Source of the DNA: Branchiostoma floridae
Lineage: Eukaryota; Chordata; Leptocardii; Amphioxiformes; Branchiostomatidae
Assembly (NCBI RefSeq): GCF_000003815.2
Contig: NC_049990.1
Span: 13,258,784-13,322,783, forward strand
Length of the DNA stretch: 64,000 bases
Direction: 5' to 3'
Position 1 is the stretch's first letter. Each line of letters starts with the position of its first letter. Of this stretch, positions 12,533 through 26,330 are shown piece by piece. A program made the position numbers and the translations under genes. The notes beneath the pieces are model-generated. The model searched no databases, was not told where the DNA came from, and saw only the letters and a program-made list of their open reading frames with translations.

Positions 12533-15500
12533 ACCAGACGGCGACTGCACTGCGACCGTGTGCCGACCAATATAGTATTTGTATGACCCTTGACTTCATA
12601 ACTGGAATATTGTGAAACATGTAAAATGACGATTTTAAAAGCAGTTCTACACATAATGAAGATGGAGATGCGATACACACAAAACGTTAAAACGTGTTAT
12701 CTTGAAGTTCGATAATAGATCTTTCACATCTTGGTGGTGTTAGAAAAGTTGTCAATTGCAGAAAGACTACCAGTACTCTGAAGAATATTCCTACAGCGAT
12801 GGTACAGGTATGAGGGTGGTTTATGGACACAGAGAGATCACAGCGTTTTTATTGATATTTCCCGGCCAGATATATATAAGTAACAAATGAGTACGCAGTG
12901 GATAAGAACCATGATAACATCTAAGGCGTCGACTGTCTCATTTCACGGTGGGTGGTCATTCTGGAGGCTTTGGCAAACATGTCACGTCTGCCGGGCGATC
13001 AGGACTGGCACCAAATGTCCGTCCAGTATCCGGGCTACCATATAGGATGACCTCTCGTAACATCAAAAGAATAGACTGAACAATATCCTGACTGAAAAAG
13101 AAATAAAAAGAACGGCATTAAACCTCCAACTTTGCAATACGACATATCCTAGGGTAGACAAGATGACGCATAGTCTGTAGGTTTTTTTTATAGATACTTT
13201 AACTGGAGAAATGTTCCGGCGAAGAGTTGTTGCCGCAAACTGAAATGACCATAGAAACTAAGTCTCTTTTCTCAGCTGATAGCAGCGTGGCGAGCTGGAA
13301 CGCTCCTGGAGCTGCAAATCTTGGCGCCCCTCCCCACACCAGACAGACAATACGATTAATCAACTCACCGGAGTGCTTCATACCAATCCTGCAGGAGTAC
13401 TCCAGTGGGAGCTTACTCGGCTTCCCCGTGCAAGGAAATCATTGGAAATTGTTCATGGGGGCGACCAAGGGGAACGTTTGCTTCTTCACGCTGAGTATCT
13501 GTAGCCCTCACGTTATAACGTTATATCTGCATCACAAAACGCACATCTCTTACTCTTGTTTGTTTCGGGAAGACAACTTGTAGAGGTGCCCCGTCACCTG
13601 TTTTGTCTCACCCTCCATTTTTTTGTAGTGGAAAGTTCGATGAACAAATAAACTCTGGTAAACCTGCTTTTTGTCTCTACCAGACTAACTACGCAGGTTA
13701 TTGGAAGTACAATTTCAAGGGAAGTTTGTTTGGCCACCACACGGTTTAGAATGCAAACCTTAGCATAGTCTCGCACTTCTGACCAACTATTCTCAATTTC
13801 ACTATCCGTACCACCGCATGCACAGGTAGGCCTGGAGAAGGCTAGGCTGTCTTCCTGAATTTGATAGGTCAAGCCATGGATCATCGCCCATAACATTCTT
13901 CAACAACGCTCTATTAGTTTATTTTGGGATAGGATAGTCCCTGTAAACTTGTTAGGATAGCAGACACATCAATGCCTTATTGATTTAGACATTGTTGTAC
14001 GTATTTGATATACAAAACCTGGCTTAAGACCTCAATAGTAACTATCATTCTTCGAGAATATGTGTGTTTATTGGATGTTAGCTGCTGTGTCATGGAGACA
14101 TTCAACAACGTCTGCAAAATATACCCACTACGTTTCTAGGTATATTTGTTCTGTGTCGCAAGTCTGAGTTTGCTTGGTAAAATTATATAAACGCATCTTT
14201 TGTTTCAGTTGAATCCGTATTAAAAGAACCAAAATATCAACTAACGGCCCCAGCCATACAACCGCACACTAGCCTTTACAACAAATATGGCAGAAGGCGT
14301 AACGTTTGTTGTAAGATATACAAGTGTATCCGTCGTGTAGCTCATTTGTCGCTGATCGATAAATTGCATTTACATTGTGAAGAACGTCGACGTTGGCGAT
14401 TCACAAGCGCTTGTCCTGACCAACCTTCGAAATAATCAATGTCCGAGAAGCTCCACAGGTAATTTACCATTAAGATACTGGTGATAGCCTTAATGTAATG
14501 GTTTACTTGGCCTGAGAAGCCTCACTTCCTCTGGAGATTGAACCTATTAGCCGAGCTCAGGCGAGCTCGTGCGGGGTCTGATGGAGCAGGTAGAGCATCA
14601 GATGGGCGCTGGCAAGTAATCTAACAAATCTGCTCAGGAACCGACGGACCCCCCAAAACACTCCTTAATCATCTTCTTTACATTACACATAACACATACA
14701 AGTCATGTAACTGACAGAAGAAGACAAAATATATATCATACTACTCTTAATTCTGCACATTATAAAACAAATAATATCCCCATGTATGACAGCACGGTAC
14801 AGTTAAAACCCCAAACAATTCTTTACGTTTGGGATCGTATTGTTAACAGCGACACCTATGCTGCAGTGCTCGATAGAACCAGCCAGAACTGCCCTGAGGA
14901 AGGTGACGTCATGACAGACGGCACCAAAACGTCGGCTGTTGGTTATAAATAGATCCTAGCTGGGAAAAAATAACCTTCTTATAATCCATCGTTTACAATC
15001 CTTTTTTTTTTTTCTCAAAAAAAAGGTAAACGAGTAGGATATACCCGGCATCCCTTGGTGTTGGTTTGGTGTTAACCACCGATATAATCTGACGTGATGT
15101 GTCGGTATCTCTGACCAGTGTTTTATCAAAAGGTTTTCTGACGGGCGATTTTACCACTTTGAATTTATCACACACCTGGAGAGACTGAGGGCTGCGAATA
15201 TATTTCTATAGCCCGGAAATTGCATGTTCTAGGAATCCCTCTGCGGCATAATGAATCATGAAGTCATGAACGGTTACACTATGGATGGGTGGAGAGTATG
15301 ATATCCCCACAACGAAGTCCTTACATATTGTTGATCTTCAGTTTAGCCATATGTTGTAACACTATATCATAACTATACACGTGTTTGACATAGATAAATG
15401 TGTCGCTCTGAAAACCAGCATCCTAAGCTTGTTGTAGGCTTCTTCTATATAATCCTGACGGAAAAATGATGCTTTAGGAATTTTAAAAATAGAATAAAAT

Positions 15501-17987
15501 GGATTTCTATAATCTGTCGATGATTGAGGTGGCAGAAATATTTCCTCTGGGACATTTCATAAAGGTAAGGTCCTGGTGATTGGATTATAGATGAATGGCA
15601 TTCAGGCGCGCATTAATTTAAATCTTTGTCCGTTTACAAATAATTTACCGTACTGCAGACATCACAAAAGCAGCTGCAAAATGAGAAAATATACATCACA
15701 ACTTATCAATAAAAATATCAGTAAACGGACATTATTGTCGAAGAATGCCAGTCAAATCAAAAGGACTAAGTAATAATTTCTAACCTTCCTAAATAAACAA
15801 ATTTCATAATGAAGACAACTTGTTCCGTCAAAGATGTTTTAATCGCGCTCTCACGTTAGTTTTAGGATTCCCAGAGCATACCATTCATAGAATTGAAATA
15901 ACATGGCCTGAAATAAAGCAACTGGAAAGTGACAGGCTAATATACTATACCGACTATCACAGCATTGTTCATTAATATATATATAAAGCCAAAGTGAACA
16001 ATCATGATAAACTATTATTCCATTGGTTACATGCAAATAAAGAAGGAACAGGTAATGTTGTTCAGATAGAGTTGAATAATGATCTGTATTCAATTTACAA
16101 TATCATGAAGTAATATTTGATATTTTGTAGTCAGAGGTCAACGTTTCCCTTGGCAGCAACAGTCCAAGTTTTTCCTCGTAAAGATTATATTTGTATTGAA
16201 GTAGCATTTCCATGTCAAGGTGGTTTATTGGATCGAGTGGTATTGACCTCGGTCTTAGTCGATATATATGAACATGTAGCTAGGCGAACGAGCTTTTTAT
16301 AGTTCATACATTATTCTGTGCCGCATGGCTGTCAGCTACGGAAGGGACACCACAGGGTTTAGTACTCAATTGTCAAGTCTTCAGCAACTTTCGTTAACTA
16401 CTAATTGTGTCCTCTATTGTAATGTTTGTAAATAACCGCCATCACTGTTATCGTTACAAGAGAATATTTGGGCGATCAAGACGCCACGTAAATGTTAAAA
16501 TCAATTGCAGCATTTTGCTAGTCATCAAAGAAATAATTTCACGTACACTTTACATTACATCTGAAGAAAATGTGTATTTCAGTACTGCAATCAACTTAAA
16601 GGGCATTGCATGAATACAGTAATCCACTCCATAGAAATATAGTCGTTATCATTGTCATAATCCAAAATGGCTTAAATCATTAAGAGTTAAGTGTTTTAAT
16701 ATGTTGGTCTCTTTAAGCAAAAGGAACTTCTTATCGTTACTGAAGTGAAATGTTGTTATAGATAAGGCTTTGTTACGTGCTTGGTGTGAGTAGTAGAAGC
16801 TAAGTTATTAATAGTTGTCCGTCCGGTGCCCACACGGACAGAATGCGGACAGAAGACATTACGTTGGCTATTTCAGCCTTCTATATATCTTGCTTTACGC
16901 TAGGCGTGGGGTGTGTTCGGCGCCCATGGCAGATAGCAATCGCAGGGTGGTACCTCCGGGACCGGCGGAATTGGAAAAGCTGACTGTGTTATCAGTCATT
17001 TAAGTCATGCATATATACCTTAGGCGGTTACTGCTACCAGAAAAGTGCCACTCAAGATAGGAAACGCACGCAGCTGCAAACGTTCATGATATCAAGGAAG
17101 ATATCTTTTCCCAGCAACTCCATGGGGTTTGCTCTTTTTTTTAGTTACCCTGAAGTGGTGTACCTTTGTACTTTGAGTATATGGGAACAGGACGCATCCC
17201 TCACCGCATAAACATCAGGAAAAACACTAGCACCTGGATTGAAGAGCAATGTAGCTTGACCCAACATGTAAAGAAATACCGACTCGTCTGCTTTGACGTC
17301 GGGCTCGATACTTGACCAATAGCTAAAAAAAAATCAATGGTTTGAAAATCAAGCTTTTATTAGCTAGTCCTTATCACCTTCAGCAAGAAGGCAGCTTCCG
17401 TGTGCTTGTGTGTCAGTGACCACGATAACTCGAGAATGTCTGGATCGATGGTCTTGATACTGTATGTGAGTAGGTCTTGGTATGTGAGTAGAATTATTAG
17501 ATTTTGCACCCCCCCCCTGCAGCTGTCGAATAATTTTTTTACATCGTTTTATCTGTACAAGACATGATCACGCTCTTTAGTTGGTAATCAAAAGGTCGAG
17601 AAGGAGTGACCCAAGTTTGGGCTCTCTAGCAGCTTTTGGGGGAACTGCAGGGTACAAGAATTTGAAATAGAAAGGGCTAGCCAAAAGGGATGAATGAACT
17701 TTCATATTTTTCCCCGTAGGTAGCGTTGATAAAGGCATTGAAAATAGATTTAGTTTAGATTATAAATACTCTGACTTGACATTTGACAACTGTGTTGCCC
17801 AGCATAATTCTACTGACGTATGAAGTAAAGTACGATGCAGCACAATTATGTTTAATATTTCTGATATTGTAATAAAGAGGTTTCCGTATATTTTCTGGTG
17901 CATCATTCGGGTGGTGTAAAACAACGTGATACTCACTAACCCCATGCAGACCCTATCCATGTATTCACTGTACGTATAGACGCTTAA
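12533..17987. other. No supported gene; scattered repeat pieces
   Basis: Bases about 14835-14950 (AACAGCGACACCTATGCTG, GAAGGTGACGTCATGACAG, AAACGTCGGCT) match 38945-39040 and are a dispersed repeat of the LINE/Penelope-tail kind. Bases about 17510-17660 resemble the repeat family near 61.3 kb. The frames at 13227-13583 and 13594-13896 have no recognised motif. Confidence 0.4.
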
Positions 17988-19090
17988 GGTCCACGCTCAC
18001 TATACTCGCGTCACGCTTGCGTCGTAACCCCACGGAACCTAGAGGTGACGCGAGCGAACTTAGAGGTGACGCAAGCGAACCTAGAGGTGACACAAGCAAG
18101 CGCGACGGTTTTTTGAAAGTTAAGAAATAACACAAGTGGTAAGGTGCCCCAACAATGACCCAAGAGTGACATTTAAGTGACCCAAGAGTGACACAACAGT
18201 GACGCCAACATGCTTTCAACGGTATCAAGGTTATAATTTTGTCTATTTTGCACCAAGCATCAAAAGTTACCATCGTTTTATTACTGAAAAGCTATTTTGG
18301 ATACATTTTGGATATCATTTTACAGCGGTTTTGGATTCAGTTACAACAGTAAGATATTCAGACTAAGTTAAAAACTATCTTTTGTTTTATTTGATGGGAA
18401 ATAGGCCAGAATTCTATACTTGTAAACACTAAATAAGTACCTTGTTTTTCGATTCATAAACCTGCAGATGTGGAAAAACAGATTATCGTACAACGTTGAA
18501 AAAGAAATTATATCTATGTTGGATGATAGCGTTTGCTTTTGAGTTTGCGATGCAAGCAATGTAATCATCGCTGGTAGCCTGCCGTAGATAGAACACTAAA
18601 CTTGCAAGCAGTCGGACCCATAAGCCAAGTTTTTTTCCTGCCTTTTTACAAGTATGATAGATTTAGACATTCATAGTTTGGCAAGCCATCCGCCGACAGT
18701 GAAAATACTCCGCGTAACAAAAAGTATAAAATATCAAACTTTTTCATTTGTGAAATTTGAAAATTGTTCAATAAACCTATAACCATACATCACTACACAT
18801 ACTCGGTGCAAAACACATAAGCGATCGAGTCAGATCTGGTATATGGTTCGTGTCCATTCATTTGGGTCACTTCTTTTACTGTAAAAGTCTTTCAAGGTTA
18901 TCATATAAAATATGTAACATATTATTCATCATCACAAGGGAAATTATTTCATCATAAATCTCATTTTCATCATTTTACAGTGATTTTTCATAAATTGACA
19001 ACGCTGCGACTTCCGATAACCTGTTCATTCAGTCTAGAAACGCAACAGTGACGCAAGTAAAGGTGGGGTCACACCTGCGTACATATTTAA

Positions 19091-19965
19091 AGGCCCCCTC
19101 TCACTAGACTCGCGTCACGCTTGCGTCGCTTCGGCGTTCGACAATACAGACGTGACCCCACGGAACCTAGAGGTGACGCGAGCGAACCTAGAGGTGACAC
19201 AAGCGAACCTAGAGGGGACACAAGCAAGCGCGATGGTTTTTTGAAAGTTAAAAAATAATACAAGTGGCAAGATGCCCCAACAGTGACCCAAGAGTGACAC
19301 AACAGTGACCCAAGAGTAACACAACAGTGACACAATAGTGACGCCAACATGCCTTCAACAGTATCAAAAGTAAATATCCTTTTATTATTGAAAAGCTATT
19401 TTTGATACATTTTGGATATCATTTTACAGCGGTTTTTGATTCAGTTACAAGTTACAACAGTGACCCAAGAGCAACACAACAGTGACACAACAGTGACACA
19501 ACAGTGACGCCAACATGCCTTCAACAGTATCAAGGTTATATTTTGTCTATTTCCTATTAAAACGTAGGAAATATCAAGATTTTTTATTTGTGAAATTTGA
19601 AAATTGTTCAATAAACCTATAAACACACACCATTACACATACTTGTTGCAAAACACATAAGCGATGGAGTCAAATCTGGTATATTGTTCGTGTCTATTAA
19701 TTTGGGTCACTTCTTTTACTGTGATAGTCTTTCAAGGTTATCATATAACATAAGTAACATATTATGCATCATCACAAGGGAAAGTATTTCATTATAAATC
19801 TCATTTTTATCATTTTTCCGATAACCTGTTCATTTAGTCTAGAAACGCAACAGTGACGCAAGTAAGTGTGAGCGCAACAGAAAATCGGCGAAAATAACAC
19901 AACAATGACACAGTGAACGAACCCCGCAGCGACGCAAGCATGACGCGAGTCTAGTGAGAGGGCCT
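19091..19965. mobile_element. TTAA element C, innermost, sister copy of A
   Basis: Left end AGGCCCCCTCTCACTAGACT, right end reversed AGGCCCTCTCACTAGACTCG. Both continue into GCGTCA.GCTTGCGTCGC. The left flank is TTAA and the right flank TTAG, one base mutated. Its inside matches element A (GGAACCTAGAGGTGACGCGA, CAAGCGCGATGGTTTTTTGA, ATGCCCCAACAGTGACCCAA). It sits in the first 30 bases of B. Confidence 0.8.
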
Positions 19966-20029
19966 TTAGTCCGTATGAGGCGCGCATGGGAGTATTTACC
20001 TTCACCAGGCCCCACAGGTCGTTGGAAAA

Positions 20030-20375
20030 ATAATAGAAATTGGACAAACGTAAACAGGTAACTCAGCTAACTCATCTGGCAGCGCGGTAATGCTTTTACA
20101 ATCATTTGGGGAATTTCTAATGTCTAAACCGTCTTTGATATATTTTCCTATATCTGCCATGCAGGGATTGTCACATGTCATTATGTATTTGCATTTGCAC
20201 TTCAGGTCCATTTGGATAAATCCTTGTGTACAAAATGACAGCCTTCTGTATAGAGAATTGCGTATATCGGAATATTTGGGACATACAACCATAAAGTGAT
20301 ATTCGTCTTCTATTAGCTCTGGACAGAATGGACAAACCCTCTGGTCGATAGGGATTTTTTGGAATCTTTCAGTTT
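20030..20375 (-). pseudogene. LINE C-terminal fragment inside element B
   Basis: The minus strand reads KIPIDQRVCPFCPELIEDEY, then HFMVVCPKYSDIRNSLYRRL. This is the C..C...IEDE.HF...CP.Y..IR motif found at the C-terminus of many non-LTR reverse transcriptases. The frame stays open for about 96 codons, which suggests a fairly young piece, but the RT itself is missing. Confidence 0.7.
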
Positions 20376-21484
20376 ATGATGTCAGATCCAGGCCAGGACT
20401 GACGAATTTGTACCGGGGGCATGGAGAGATGGTCACAACTTGCAGGACACCATGAATGCAGGACACTGGTCCCAACAGAGCATCCAGGGACGGGAAGATG
20501 TAGAGGAACCTGCTCAAGCACTGGGTCAATTTGTGTGACACACGTGCCATTTTGTGTAACAAATATTTGACTTAATTTGCTGATAATGGCACTTTTTTGT
20601 GTGTAGAACCACATGATATAAAGGTGCAATATAGAGCCATATTACAACTTTGAAAGAGGGCGTAAGGTTTCATAATTGTTTAATTTACGTGTTTGATAAA
20701 GATCTTGAATACGTTTTGTGGTGTGTATGAGTGTGCTTTTTATAGTAGTTGAAATACTAAGATGATAGGGGAAATCATTAAGGACAAAGTGAAAACAAAC
20801 ACAATCTTAACAGTGCACATAATTTCTTAAGGTAAATGATGGCCCACATTTCTGTAAAAGCACAGTGTCACTGCTTTACTGCTTCGCAAATGAATAAAAA
20901 AAACCTCTTCACTGTTTACTTGTCAATGTTCTACTTGCACTGCCTGTAAACAAAGGCATACGTAGTACAAAGGGTTCCTGTAACAAAAATACTCTATTGG
21001 CAATGCTCGCAAACAAAAGTATATGTAACACAAACTGTTCCTCTGACACACCTGAAATGCGTTTGGAATGCAGTTAGCACCAGTTGCGTCAGGCATGCGG
21101 TCGGTAGACGTTGTGTGCGTCCGGAAAACGCCCAACATACGTACCCCATACGAATCTATTCGCAGTACGGAAAATTTTGTTGCGCATTTCAGTTGCAATC
21201 ATACGCATCTCATGCGAAATGAAAACGCTGAAGTCGTAATTCAAACGCCAGATGGGCTCGACGCACAATTAATCTATTCCAAAAAAATTCCAAATGTTGG
21301 GCGTTCGGCCGCGTATTGACAAAATTTCATGCGGAACTCACGCGCACTTGAAAATATACGCAGGTGTAAACCCACCTTTAGTGTGAGCGCAACAGAAAAT
21401 CGGCGAGAATAACACAACAGTGACACAGTGAACGATTCCGCAGCGACGCAAACGTGACGCGAGTGTAGTGACAGTGGACCTTAA

Positions 21485-23450
21485 CTTCATCGACATTTGT
21501 TTGTCATTCAAGCGGGGCAATAAGCACACCAAGAAGGCAAATTGTTGAAAGTAAATATATCAGGACGATTTTTTTCTTGTCACCAATGGAATCGTGTCTG
21601 AAACCTAACTTTGTCAGACTTTGTTGAGCACGTCGTATTCAGCCGTTTCAGATAATCTAATATGAGGGTACTAGGGGAGTCAAGTAGAATACTGAATTCC
21701 CATTGGTACTAGTGGGTAGTTATCGTATACTGTGAAGTGGTACTCATTTTAACTTCCTAAGATAACAGCCTTTAAGAATTTAGAGCTCCTTTGGGGACAA
21801 GCTGTGCACAGCCATGGACAAGAAAGCGGCCAGCGATGACAGGGAGCGTTTTGCGCTGTTTTAAAGTCTTTAGAACACAAGCGTGTCTTCTACATGTCAA
21901 TATGTCCTGCACCAACATTTCCAGCCATCTGCCCTAACGACAAGCTGCATTGATGTAACGTTTAGCAGTCGTTTTCGAATATTCTAATCCCTTTAAACAT
22001 TTTACAAAGTAAAAATAACTAATATGCTAATTTATCATTGATATCACATAGTTCAAATATTATTTGAAATGATGGATTATCCAATAACGGAAACAATCAA
22101 GTTGGGCAGAATATTGTAACATTCACCAATTCTATTGTCTCATGTACTAAGTGTTCACATGCATTAGGTGTTCAGTGCTTTGGGTAAGGGGGCGATGGAA
22201 ATGATTCACTTTTCTTCGTTTGTGTACAGAGAAAAATATTAAACTCCCTCGCTTTTAATTTCTGCCCTTAAACCAAGGTACGGGTCCATTCTCTGGACTG
22301 TGAACAGAAATCCTTATCTGAGGGGCCTCCCGCCCTAAGTAAATGACGATATCCTCGAGAAAAACCAATTCAAACTGCGGTAGGGTTTCATATTTCACGG
22401 ACCATTGAAGCCGATGGCTTCTTCGGATTTCTACAACCAAAAATGAATTTGTTGATCATGGGTGGGCCATGTATATTTCTATATCGACCGAGGTTATGGC
22501 ACGGGCTGAAAGAACGGATGGCTCCCGTTTCCTGCCTACAAAAATGTTTTTCATATATTACGGATCATTGATCAGTGCCTGCAGTCATTACAGGCGCCCA
22601 GCTTGGCGCGGTGTTGTGTTTGGGTCCCACTTGGCCACATCCCCACTCCCTCCAAGTGCTGTGTAATTGAAAACTGCTCAAGGTGTTGCAGTTGCAAATG
22701 AAAACGTCAGGGCAAATTGCTACACGGAATAGAGTCCGTAGTTTCAACATGGCACGACATTACTCGCAGTAGCACAGGGACTTCGTGAAATAAGGGATTA
22801 GGGAAGAACATTTAGATATCTCGAAATGAATTGCCCCTTTTCTGCCTTGTACATTACTTACCGTGACATAGATGCGTGTATCTGTGAGTGGGTGGTGGTG
22901 CTATAGCATCGCCATGTCGAATGAGATCATAACATATGACACCAACGTTCGCATCGATGTCCGAACAATTAGAATACTTTTGCCCAACATAAAGTCTTGA
23001 ACTAAGATGTACAATGCGTTTCTTGGTATGGTTTATTACCTGTCTTAGGGTCGTATACTTAGGCTCTATATTCCCTAATAGTGCTGGTTACATGGCGTTG
23101 CCTCAAAGGGCTTGTTCGACTTTAATTTGGCCCTTTCCAGCTTTTAAAGTCCAAATAGAACCCGAAATTACAGCCTGTCAAAGATGAAAGAGAACCTAAT
23201 TGAACGATATGGTGCTGTAGAATTGAAAGCCCTGCCAGTCATATATACGGCCAATCAGTTCTGAATACAGAATGATGCAGACGAAACTCGACCCCAAACT
23301 GTCTTCAGTTATTACTGTCCAAGTCGCTGGGATGACCTAAGTATGAGTTTCATTTCAATCCTTAACTAATAAATTCTAGATTTACATACAGAATATAATA
23401 TACATACAGAATGCGTGTTGTACGGATCTGTTTTTTAAGATTTATTTCTT
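21485..23450. other. No gene seen
   Basis: No recognisable coding or repeat boundary over about 2 kb. Short open frames only. Confidence 0.4.
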
Positions 23451-23499
23451 CTTGTCGCCAGATGGTGGTAAACTACTTCTGGCGACGGCGCACGTAATT

Positions 23500-23620
23500 G
23501 TAGGTTTTTATCCTAGACCCTTAAGGCCCTGGGTTCGAATCTCTTATCATGCCCAGTTGGCGATGTGTGCTTGGGAAAGGCACTTTACACAACCCCGCAC
23601 CAATATAGCTCATGTTATCA
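23500..23620 (+). repeat. tRNA-SINE fragment
   Basis: CCTGGGTTCGAATCTC is a good pol III B box. GCTTGGGAAAGGCACTTTAC is the body motif shared with the copy at 23655 and the minus copies at 36050 and 58660. The A-box half is poorly preserved. Confidence 0.5.
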
Positions 23621-23654
23621 AAACCCGTATTAGATGCGTATAGACATCATTATA

Positions 23655-24020
23655 TGAGATCGCGTGGCGCAGCGGCAGCGTTTTGCCTCGTGACCGAGAG
23701 GTCTCAAGTTCGAATCTGCCTGTCACCGATCTTGTGCCCTTGGGAAAGGCACTTCACACGGCTTTCCGCACTTTACTCGGGTGAAAATGAGTACCTGGCT
23801 TCGGCTAGGGCCGTCACTCGTATAGGAAGTTAAATGGAGGTCCCGTGTCTGGGGAGAGCCACGCCCCATGTCTAGGCACGTTAAAGACATTCACCAGGAC
23901 GGGAGACGTGGCGCATCACCGTCTGGTACTCAGCTAAACAAGGGTATGTCGCCTCGTACGGGGCGGTATTACCCTACGCAAGGGGCCAGTTTCTGGCCTC
24001 TGCACATACATACAGACAGA
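23655..24020 (+). repeat. tRNA-derived SINE
   Basis: The head is tRNA-like: GTGGCGCAGCGGCAGCG as A box and CAAGTTCGAATCTGCC as B box, about 45 bases apart. The body has CCTTGGGAAAGGCACTTCAC, AAATGGAGGTCCCGTGTCTG and CACGTTAAAGACATTCACC. The tail ends near a T run at 24028. The head does not fold to a full tRNA with an acceptor stem, so it is a SINE rather than a tRNA gene. Confidence 0.75.
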
Positions 24021-25915
24021 CATCATCATTTTTTTTTATATTTTATGGCTTGGGTAAAGTTTGCGGGAGAGAACTTATTTTTTCCATTAGCCATTTAATG
24101 TCAGTACGGGACTCAAATGGACCCGAATATACGCACAACGTGCGAACGAGGCCTAGGAGGAAGAGTATGGCCCTACTCAATGAAACCAAGCAATCATAAC
24201 CCCTGTTCCCATAAAGATACCAGTCTCTCTTGAAACCAATGAACAATATCTTATCTCCAATTCTCCTTAATGCCATTGAATCCTATATCGCTAAGTGGAT
24301 TCTCAAGGATCTTGCCAAAGTGGCGGATCCAGTTGGCAGCAGAATACGGGGTTCAACAGTCCATTGTCTAACTAGCGTGATCAACTACACACTACATACG
24401 CAAGGTGTGTTCAAATAACCCTATAGCTATATGGACTGATTCCAGCGTTGCATTTGATAGGACAAATCATACTTGATAGATGATAGATAGAATGTTAGCA
24501 TATAGGGTACGGTTGTCCATCATGCCATATCTGCAGATTCCTAACGAAACGAGGTCAGAGCCAAATCCTCAGATTGGGAAGAAATTTGGTCCAGAGTATA
24601 ACAGAACACTAAATTGGACCTGATTCTATCTTAGACATATATTGATGGTTTCCTGCATAACGATATTTCAAATCGTTATAGATATGTCATTGACTTGTCA
24701 GTGTGCGAGAGTCGACTTATTAATGGACCAAATAATCACCAACTTAATACCTGTGTGATTAGAGATCAGGTGATCTTAAATAGCTCAGGACTTTTTCCCC
24801 TAACATTTCACAAAATGGGAAGTCGCCTTGAAAGTGTTTGTATTTTGACCTATTGTTTTATTAATTTTTTAAAACCTTTTAACATTCACATAACATTACA
24901 TTTACATAACATTCACATAACATCATAATACATAAACATTAATTGCGATCAGGCTGTGTTCGTGACCTTACAAAGCTATTTCTAAAGTATTAGTTACCCT
25001 GTTGTTAAAAAACGCAAAGTTGGGTTTCATGTTTTTTTTCTTTTTACATAACATAGGTATATACAGTTAGTTCGCCGCGAGAATGCAATATAGAAGTGTG
25101 ACACGGGCATTTTTTACCCATGGTTCTCTAGCTATGTGAAATAATGCATGCTCGTTCGAATTTTTATGTTGAAAGAAATTGAAACATTACTGTTACCCCG
25201 TTCAATTTTTTTGTGTGATTTCTACCAACTTACATTCGCCCAACCCTTCAATATGCGGCTCCAGTCTGGAACTCAAGTATCACCACGCTACAAGCGATAA
25301 AGATTGAACTCACTTCGAAGTGAGCACTTGTCATAATTCTCGGCTCCCGGTATGTATCGTACAACAGTCCTATCCCATAGAGAAAAGAAGCCCTCCATAT
25401 AGAAAAGAAGAGAAGCCTTCAGCCTAACGTTTGCAAGGTCCTTCCTTAATTCTCCAACATTGCGTCTGCCTCTGAGACGATCTGAAATTCAATGTAGAAG
25501 CCTGAAGGTAGCAAAATCAGCTTGATATCATTTAAACCACACCAACCGCTATAAATTGAGTTCCATTCCAGTTACGATCTTCATCATAATTACCGTGGTA
25601 CCGTATGTACCACCGTTACGTATTCATCTTGTCTCTTTCATTTTACATAACGTACATTTTTCACACAGAAGGAGAGAAGTAGATTGAGGATCTGAGCAGC
25701 GCTCTTTAATATATAGACACCCCCTAAACACGACAAGCGCAAGCTCGGAGCCTAGATGTCGTGGTTAAGAAGGCTTTCAACAGGCGCAGGTTGGGAAAGC
25801 AGCCCTCAGGGTCACTCTGATACAAAGCCGGGGCATCTGACCGAGCATCCCGAGCCAACAAAAGGGCAGGGTGGAGGAACCTTTCATTGTAAAAGCCAGT
25901 GCCCCCTCCCCTTAA
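24021..25915. other. No gene seen
   Basis: AT-rich sequence with short CATAACATT repeats at 24880-24930. No recognised coding. Confidence 0.4.
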
Positions 25916-26125
25916 GGTGGACTCTCCCTGCACTTGGGGCACCGGTGCGGCACTGCTTCGCTCGCACGAATTTTCTTCCGTTTTGTGTATTTTGTTGTCT
26001 TCTAAGTCATATTTTTACGCTTTACGCAATATATAGATTATTAAAATCGCGAAAATAATGAAATAGTGCCGCATTGAACGAACCCCGCAGTGCTGCAATG
26101 GTGCTCTAAGCGTAATGAGAGTCCA
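25916..26125. mobile_element. Degenerate copy of the CGGCACTGC TTAA family
   Basis: The left end GGTGGACTCTCCCTGCACTT follows TTAA (25912-25915) and runs into CCGGTGCGGCACTGC. The right end carries GAACGAACCCCGCAGTGCTG and GAGAGTCC. The right flank is no longer TTAA. Confidence 0.6.
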
Positions 26126-26330
26126 AATTTACTTCAGAGCGCGATCTAGATCTAAGGGCACAACGGAAATTGTGACTTAGCATACACAGTGGCTGGTTCA
26201 CAGCTGTGCGGTAATGTTGACCGAAAATTGGAACGAATGTTCGTATTTCTGTCGCACAGTCGGAACATTATATTAAGTACTGTAGACGGCATAACATTAA
26301 TATTACAATCAAGGTTTGTTGGTTATGCTA

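Larger units (their letters stand above)
19061..21377. mobile_element. TIR element B, inserted in A and interrupted by C
   Basis: Ends are AGGTGGGGTCACACCTGCGT and, reversed, AGGTGGGTTTACACCTGCGT. The uninterrupted site CAACAGTGACGCAAGTAAGTGTGAGCGC is preserved in element C at about 19848-19876, which shows where B entered A. The right part (about 21065-21377) is homologous to the short element at 56109-56362. The body of B is 19061-19090 plus 19966-21377 and carries a LINE relic (20030-20375). Confidence 0.75.
17988..21480. mobile_element. TTAA element A, outermost of a three-level nest
   Basis: Left end GGTCCACGCTCACTATACTC, continuing GCGTCACGCTTGCGTCG. The right end reversed is GGTCCACTGTCACTACACTC, continuing GCGTCACGTTTGCGTCG. 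TTAA flanks both sides (17984-17987 and 21481-21484). Its own body is 17988-19060 plus 21378-21480, about 1.18 kb, and the rest is element B with element C inside it. The body has direct copies of GGAACCTAGAGGTGAC and runs of CAACAGTGAC. It is non-autonomous. Confidence 0.82.

Noticed and set aside
13199-13583. Overlapping plus and minus frames with balanced composition, the minus one meeting a GTGAGT donor
   Set aside because: Neither frame shows a family motif, and the minus reading is stopped within a plausible exon length. Not enough to call.
23655-23730. tRNA gene
   Set aside because: A and B boxes are present but no acceptor stem or clear anticodon arm. The family body motif shows it is a SINE.
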